DNA of 49,774 bases from JAJRXG01 sp964640065. GTDB lineage: Bacteria; Bacteroidota; Bacteroidia; Chitinophagales; Saprospiraceae. Each line of letters opens with the position of its first letter. Within the stretch, counting starts at the first letter, position 1. Below the pieces are notes generated by a model. That model saw only the letters and a program-made list of their open reading frames with translations, was not told where the DNA came from and did not search any database. The stretch covers positions 1 to 49,774 of the forward strand of contig CAZXIE010000011.1 of NCBI GenBank assembly GCA_964640065.1, given 5' to 3'. This document shows, piece after piece, positions 45,901-49,774 of the stretch. A program made the position numbers and the translations under genes.

Positions 45901-46179
45901 GACGGGTACATCGTCAAAGATGGGCGCCCATGTGATTCCTCCATTTTCTGATAGCCAGACGCCTCCAGATGCAGTACCTACATAGATGCGGTCGCGATCT
46001 GTGAGATCTACGTCGATGGCGGTAACACGACCACTCATACCTGCTGGGCCTACATTTCTAGGTTTGATTTGCTCCCACTGACTAAAATCAATGTCTTGAG
46101 CGGAGATAGCCATAGCGCCTCCAAGAGCCAAGAAAAGCATGAAGAATGCTTTGAAATCTACTGGTAAAGTGAACTTCAT
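42979..46179 (-). CDS. Secreted sortilin/BNR-repeat beta-propeller protein
   Basis: A 1066-residue secreted protein. Signal peptide ends near AISAQ; ATG 46179 is used. The first 700 or so residues are BNR/Asp-box repeats (SENGGITW, SLDKGKTW, TTDGGKTW, TYDGGENW, SEDGGKTW, TTDKGKNW, SFDKGGEW), as in VPS10/sortilin-like and sialidase-type propellers. A striking Lys/Glu tract (about residues 793-826) leads to a C-terminal beta-plus-helical region. Such proteins are widespread in Bacteroidota; some are called glycosyl hydrolases, but no catalytic residues are evident here. Confidence 0.9.
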   Translation of the reverse strand: MKFTLPVDFKAFFMLFLALGGAMAISAQDIDFSQWEQIKPRNVGPAGMSGRVTAIDVDLTDRDRIYVGTASGGVWLSENGGITWAPIFDDVPVLSIGAIKINPANTSEVWVGTGEGNPRNSQNSGAGVYRSLDKGKTWQFMGLKDTRVIHRILIDPTESGTVFVGAQGSQWGDSEDRGVYKTTDGGKTWDKVLYVNDKTGIGEMVMDPQNPKKIIAAMWEFYRRPWYSYSGGEGSGLYITYDGGENWTEITSEDGLPEGDLGRIGLTISASNNDIVYALVEAKENALYKSTDGGSKWTKISTDDLIGNRPFYYAEIYVDPHNPDRLYSLWSYVSRSEDGGKTWKVIADYGNNVHPDHHAFWIDPDDPSYVIDGNDGGMNFSEDYGDTWRFVANLPVGQFYHVDVDDDFPYNIYGGMQDNGSWVGPAFVPRSGGITNYDWQEVYFGDGFDVAPKPGDNRYVYAMSQGGNLGVVDKETGATKFLKPNNADTTQLRYNWNAALALEPENDCGIYYGSQFVHYSDDCGVSWDIISPDLTTNDTSKHHQDISGGLTIDATNAENNNCILSIAPSPVDPNVIWVGTDDGKLHVTTDKGKNWTDLSNRLPGAPEFGFIPQIEVNTLNAGVAWVVVNNYRLNDWSAYLYHTSDYGATWRRVVDDSDVTSFVTSVVQDEEEPNLVFLGTDAGLYVSFDKGGEWQKWDQGFPAVQIRDMKIQKRHGDLVLGTFGRAFWVIDDLGPFRAFAKESFVGEDFKVLSASDGYLAERRSYQGIRFIGQAEYQGDNRGTGAMYSIWIKPDKKDEMKKKKGEKKEEEKKKGEEKGKKDKKNKLTFNIINSSGDTIRTFSRPVKEKGLIRTSWNLSTDGVRFPSRQEVKEDSDLPGGERVLPGEYTTVISYKDYKDSIKTVVHIDPRLELSESNRKAMLSSAEDYQEIISKATASFEKLMKAKKSMTLVEKLTETLSDTTKTFVGDLTKEEKKKIEELELLFFDKEGLKGIQRNPSTLSAQLRGAGRYIRSAYGAVGPNGQIAVDKATSETNKVTAKVEEYLSGDWKKYQAKINEVDFKIFDED

Positions 46180-46278
46180 CACGGGTATAGTTTTTATTTA
46201 GCTTGCGGAAGGTAAAACAATCCTTATGACTTGTCTACAGGACGAGATATCAGATCGCCATCTTACGTGATAATTGTA

Positions 46279-46286
46279 TAATTTTG
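46279..46286 (+). promoter_or_regulatory. -7 promoter box of the BatA-domain gene
   Basis: TAATTTTG is an exact match to TAnnTTTG, and the ATG follows after seven bases. A transcript from this box would be leaderless or nearly so. The -33 element is not obvious. Confidence 0.5.
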
Positions 46287-46293
46287 CGCGCAG

Positions 46294-48312
46294 ATGCAGT
46301 TTTTATACCCGACCTTTTTGTGGGCCCTTGGTGCACTCGCTATCCCTGTTATCATTCACCTTTTTCACTTTCGACGATTTAAGAAGGTATACTTTACTAA
46401 TGTACACCTACTCAAAGAGCTAAAAGAGGAGACCAGTACAAGAAGTAGACTGAAGAGTCTGCTGATCTTGCTTGCTAGATGTGCTGCTCTGGCTATGCTG
46501 ATATTTGCTTTTGCTCAGCCCTTGATTAAGTCTGGTGAGGCAGTCGATGAGAGAAATAATGCAGTTGAGATATTTATCGATAACTCTTGGTCTATGCAGG
46601 CTAGAGATGCGGAAGTGCCTCTACTTACTCTTGTCAAAGATCGTGCACGAGAGATCGTATCTTCTTATGATGAGAGCGATCGATACCTCATCCTTACCCA
46701 CGATCTTGAAGCGAAGCATCAGCGATATGTAGATCAAAAGACAGCACTCGACTTCATAGATGAGGTGAATAATACTCCAGCAGTTAATCACCTTGAGGCG
46801 GTTTCTCAAGTTGCAGACCGAGTGAGATCCAGACTTTCAGATCACGTGCATAGCATGTATATGCTATCGGACTTTCAAGCTAACATCTCTTCCTTTGAGA
46901 CTCCTATAGACACTTCCGTAAATGTGTCCCTGGTACCATTTAGAGCAGTTCAGGAATCTAACGTGGCCATCACTGGAGCACAATGGGAAGCACCGGTAGC
47001 CATAAAGGATCAAACCAATCGTCTGATCATCAACTTTGAAAACTTCGGCACTCAGACACAAGCTATAGAGATTCGATTGGATTTCAATGATCAAGAAAGA
47101 CCTCTTGGTTCACTAACTATACCTGCTGGTACTGTGGTATCTGATACCGTGAGTATCCCTATCGATCAAACAGGTTGGCAACAGATGAAGGTCTCTATAG
47201 ACGACTACCCTGTAGAATTTGACAATGACTTATACCTCACCTCCTACATCGATGAGCGAGTAGATGTGATGAATATTTACGAAAGTGGAAGGAATGTAAA
47301 TGTGGCGGCAGCCTTCGAGAGTATCCCTTACTGCCAGCTTTCTCAAGTCCCAAAAAGTAATATCAGATATGAAGCGCTGAAAGATCAAGAGCTGATCATC
47401 CTCGATGACTTGAGTAATATCAGTAGTGGCCTGAGCAGCGAACTCGACAAGTACGTTCGTGGCGGGGGTAATCTCTTGATATTTCCATCTCTCAATGCTA
47501 ATCTAACTTCCTATAACGCTATGCTGTCTACTCTTCGAGTTGACAAATTAGGTGCACAGCAGAAAGCGAAAAAAGAAACATCTCAACTAAATACGCAGTC
47601 TTACATCTTTAGCGAGGTATACCTGCAGACGAATCGTAGTCTACGGTTACCCTCATCTGAAGTGAATTATCCACTTCAGACCAGTCAGACTCAATCCAGA
47701 GAAAGACTACTCAGATATCGCGATGGCAGCCCATACATGACAAGATATACGAAGGAGCTAGGTAACGTCTACTTATGCTCAGCTCCACTTAATGTAAATA
47801 CTAATGACCTTGTAAGGCAGGCAGAGATCTTCGTACCGATGCTCTATAAGATGGCGGTCAGCAAGGGCACGCGGCAACCATTGTTTTATGTCATCGGTAA
47901 CGATGACGTGATTGCCCTACCTTCATTAGCATCCGCTTCTGCAGAAAGATATCTGATGCGCGGTAGATCAGAGTTTATACCAGGAGTTACAGCTACTAGC
48001 CAACTAGGCTATCTAGATGTAAGAGGGCAGATATCAGAAGCAGGATTTTATGACCTCTTGGTTGATGACAAGAAAGTCGATGGACTCGCCTTTAATCACG
48101 ATCGCACAGAGTCCGATGTCACTTATACTGACATGGCAGGCTTGGCAGAAAATATAAGTACGAAAGCAGAGATCATAGATAAGGTAGCACTGGCTAATCT
48201 TGGAGGATTTATAACTGAAAAACAAGAGGGCATCCAGTTATGGAGATGGTGTCTTATACTTGCACTACTCTTCCTTCTAATTGAGATCGGCCTGATAAGA
48301 TGGATGAAATGA
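46294..48312 (+). CDS. BatA N-terminal domain / vWA-like membrane protein
   Basis: A 672-residue membrane protein. The N-terminus is the double-helix BatA (aerotolerance regulator) domain: FLYPTFLWALGALAIPVIIH, LFHFRRFKKVYFTNV, then a second helix. A von Willebrand A-like domain follows with DNSWS at residues 96-100, a near-complete metal-ion adhesion motif. The middle part is beta-rich, and a single helix ends the protein (WCLILALLFLLIEIGLI). In Bacteroidota this gene type precedes a dihydroorotase gene, as it does here eight bases later. Its role is unknown. Confidence 0.88.
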   Translation: MQFLYPTFLWALGALAIPVIIHLFHFRRFKKVYFTNVHLLKELKEETSTRSRLKSLLILLARCAALAMLIFAFAQPLIKSGEAVDERNNAVEIFIDNSWSMQARDAEVPLLTLVKDRAREIVSSYDESDRYLILTHDLEAKHQRYVDQKTALDFIDEVNNTPAVNHLEAVSQVADRVRSRLSDHVHSMYMLSDFQANISSFETPIDTSVNVSLVPFRAVQESNVAITGAQWEAPVAIKDQTNRLIINFENFGTQTQAIEIRLDFNDQERPLGSLTIPAGTVVSDTVSIPIDQTGWQQMKVSIDDYPVEFDNDLYLTSYIDERVDVMNIYESGRNVNVAAAFESIPYCQLSQVPKSNIRYEALKDQELIILDDLSNISSGLSSELDKYVRGGGNLLIFPSLNANLTSYNAMLSTLRVDKLGAQQKAKKETSQLNTQSYIFSEVYLQTNRSLRLPSSEVNYPLQTSQTQSRERLLRYRDGSPYMTRYTKELGNVYLCSAPLNVNTNDLVRQAEIFVPMLYKMAVSKGTRQPLFYVIGNDDVIALPSLASASAERYLMRGRSEFIPGVTATSQLGYLDVRGQISEAGFYDLLVDDKKVDGLAFNHDRTESDVTYTDMAGLAENISTKAEIIDKVALANLGGFITEKQEGIQLWRWCLILALLFLLIEIGLIRWMK

Positions 48313-48319
48313 CAACCTA

Positions 48320-49570
48320 ATGATATTACTACGTAAAGCACATATCTACGATGTAAGATCTAATCATCACAATACTGTCAAAGATGTGCTGATCGAAAAA
48401 GGCGTGATCACCAAAATTGCAAAGCAGATCACCGCTCCAGAAAAAGCTAAAGTAGTTTCCTCTTCTAATTTGTGCGTATCCCCAGGATGGCTTGACATCG
48501 GGACTTATAACGGCGAGCCTGGGCACGAATACCGTGAAGACTTGAATAGTCTAACAGCAGCAGCTGCTAAAGGTGGGTATCTAGGGCTTGCACCTTTTTC
48601 AACAAGCGACCCCGTAGTCGATAACAAAGGACAATTACATTTTTTGAAATCTCAGAGTCAAGGTGGTGTTGTAAAAATTCACCCCATAGCTTCGATATCA
48701 AAAGAGGGAAAAGGAAAGGATCTTTCTGAAATACTTGATCTACATGCTGCAGGCGCTGTAGCTTTTAGTGATGGAGATGATGACGCAACAGATGAAGACT
48801 TTCTAGTTAGAGCTATGCAATATCTAAAGACCTGTGATGGGCTTCTTATACATCCAGCTTATAAAAATACAGGTGGAGAAGTTAACGAAGGAGAGGCAAG
48901 TGTCATGATGGGACTTGAAGGAATACCAGAGCACAAGGAAATTAGAAACGTAGAAGCAAGTATAAAAGCAAGAGATTATAGTGATGGACGATTACTAATT
49001 TATAATATCTCATGCGCCAGAGATCTCCAAGAAATTAAAAAATCTTCAGATACTTCGCGTATAACTGTAAGTGTCCCTCATCTTAATCTTATATATGACG
49101 AGAGTGATGTGGCCTCTTTTGATTTGAATCTTAAAGTATCTCCTCCACTAAGAACTACCAGTGACAAAAAGGCTCTAGTCCGCGCTATCACTTCAGGGCA
49201 GGTCAATATTATAACCTCCCAGCATCGACCACTGTCAAAGGAAGAGAAAGACCAACCTTTTGGGATGTCAAAACCTGGCGCCGCAACTATAGAAACTGTC
49301 TTTTCATCTCTGGTGCAGTATGCCACGTCTATACCTGTGGAAAGGTTGGCACACTGTCTTTCTGTCGGTCCTCATGAAGCACTTGGGCTAGACTGCCCAT
49401 CCGTATCTACAGGAAGCAAAGCTCATCTGACAGTCTTTGATCCAACTGTAGAATCGTCTTATCACAATCTAAAAACCAAAGGTGTCAACAGTCCTTTTGA
49501 AGGAGCGACCTTAGCTGGCAAGGTCATAGGAATTATCAGTGGAAGTAAGTCCATCATCTCAAGTCAGTAG
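48320..49570 (+). CDS. Dihydroorotase-like protein, probably non-catalytic
   Basis: A 416-residue amidohydrolase-superfamily protein, clearly homologous to PyrC/dihydroorotase: SPGWLDIGTYNGEPG, GAVAFSDGDDD, GLEGIP and KVSPPLRTTSDK. The metal site is gone. The D-x-H-x-H motif reads D59-I-G61-T-Y63, the histidine before the I/V-S motif is N229, and the T-D-H motif is T-S-Q-H with the catalytic Asp as Q301. Established parallels exist in the non-catalytic PyrC' of Pseudomonas, which supports aspartate transcarbamoylase assembly. A structural role in pyrimidine synthesis is therefore likely, but inferred. Confidence 0.85.
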   Translation: MILLRKAHIYDVRSNHHNTVKDVLIEKGVITKIAKQITAPEKAKVVSSSNLCVSPGWLDIGTYNGEPGHEYREDLNSLTAAAAKGGYLGLAPFSTSDPVVDNKGQLHFLKSQSQGGVVKIHPIASISKEGKGKDLSEILDLHAAGAVAFSDGDDDATDEDFLVRAMQYLKTCDGLLIHPAYKNTGGEVNEGEASVMMGLEGIPEHKEIRNVEASIKARDYSDGRLLIYNISCARDLQEIKKSSDTSRITVSVPHLNLIYDESDVASFDLNLKVSPPLRTTSDKKALVRAITSGQVNIITSQHRPLSKEEKDQPFGMSKPGAATIETVFSSLVQYATSIPVERLAHCLSVGPHEALGLDCPSVSTGSKAHLTVFDPTVESSYHNLKTKGVNSPFEGATLAGKVIGIISGSKSIISSQ

Positions 49571-49647
49571 TAGACTATAAGTGGCCTTTGGTCTAATACC
49601 TAGACCAGCAACCCAATCCTTCTTTGTCCTCTGTATATCTTGTAGGT

Positions 49648-49774
49648 ATGGAAAGCTCAATTAGTCCTTTCAAAGCAGGTCTCAAATGGTCCCTATATAG
49701 CTCCTTAGCTCTTTGCATCTTCAGTGCTGGTGCCATAGGAAGTGGCTGGTTTGATTTTGTGAACTCTGGCGACA
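49648..49774 (+). CDS. DUF4199 family membrane protein (3' end cut by window)
   Basis: The start of a gene: 42 codons from ATG 49648 encode M-E-S-S-I-S-P-F-K-A-G-L-K-W and a hydrophobic helix, then GSGWFDFVNSGD. The opening (short polar stretch, helix 1) and the position after a dihydroorotase-like gene match DUF4199 in Bacteroidota. The rest lies beyond the window. Confidence 0.6.
   Translation, partial: MESSISPFKAGLKWSLYSSLALCIFSAGAIGSGWFDFVNSGD

Noticed and set aside
49571..49647. Possible small gene between the dihydroorotase-like gene and DUF4199
   Set aside because: Only 77 bases with no convincing frame, hairpin or promoter box.

Overview
The window is chromosomal DNA from a member of the Bacteroidota. 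A Saprospiria-like, polysaccharide-using, probably aquatic lineage is my inference. Seen directly: a SusD-type lipoprotein, a TonB-dependent receptor paired with a DUF4249 lipoprotein, FG-GAP/ASPIC surface lipoproteins, a BatA-type N-terminal domain protein, a bactofilin next to AtpZ, and promoter boxes of the Bacteroidota TAnnTTTG type. There are almost no Shine-Dalgarno sequences. Coding density is very high and no intergenic gap exceeds 300 bases. I saw no rRNA, tRNA, CRISPR array, insertion sequence or phage gene.

Layout. (1) 1-9957 holds the end of a SusD gene (only its signal peptide is cut off), a strong terminator, two tandem giant FG-GAP/ASPIC lipoproteins and a third FG-GAP lipoprotein with a haem c motif. 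(2) 10026-13510 is a TonB receptor/DUF4249 pair. (3) 13563-16228 is a sugar-oxidation group: DUF1080 hydrolase, Tat-exported Gfo/Idh/MocA oxidoreductase and DUF1304. (4) 16225-18163, minus strand, is bactofilin, AtpZ, a small membrane protein and an EamA transporter. This resembles the head of a Bacteroidota ATP-synthase operon, but atpB is absent. (5) 18271-25993 is mixed housekeeping: lipA, a sodium/solute symporter, an FMN reductase, DoxX, a LolA-like protein, a VOC protein, an S10 carboxypeptidase-like protein and a tiny LuxR-type HTH protein. (6) 26096-31062 is a divergent glycan group: GT2 and methyltransferase leftwards; GH-A-type glycosidase, membrane protein and GT-C-like transferase rightwards. 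(7) 31050-37571, minus strand, is AMP-forming acyl ligase, YceI, SUMF1-like, ApbE, a second Gfo/Idh/MocA and a TIM-barrel isomerase. (8) 37687-42229 holds hemA, an MBL hydrolase, a DinB-like protein, folB, DUF4197 and hemolysin III. (9) 42235-49774 holds an orphan lipoprotein, a BNR/sortilin-like secreted protein, and a BatA-domain protein, dihydroorotase-like protein and DUF4199 run.

How they may work together (inference): regions 1-3, 6 and 7 look like envelope machinery for capturing, oxidising and rebuilding sugars. Two separate Gfo/Idh/MocA modules, one with DUF1080 and one with a TIM-barrel isomerase, fit 3-keto-sugar chemistry.

The most unusual points are three genes whose conserved N-termini extend upstream of any ATG/GTG/TTG (one directly in frame after the previous gene's TAG), a dihydroorotase homologue that has lost most of its metal ligands, a haem-FG-GAP lipoprotein, a YceI-SUMF1-ApbE cassette with no visible flavin acceptor, and promoter boxes so close to start codons that the mRNAs may be leaderless.
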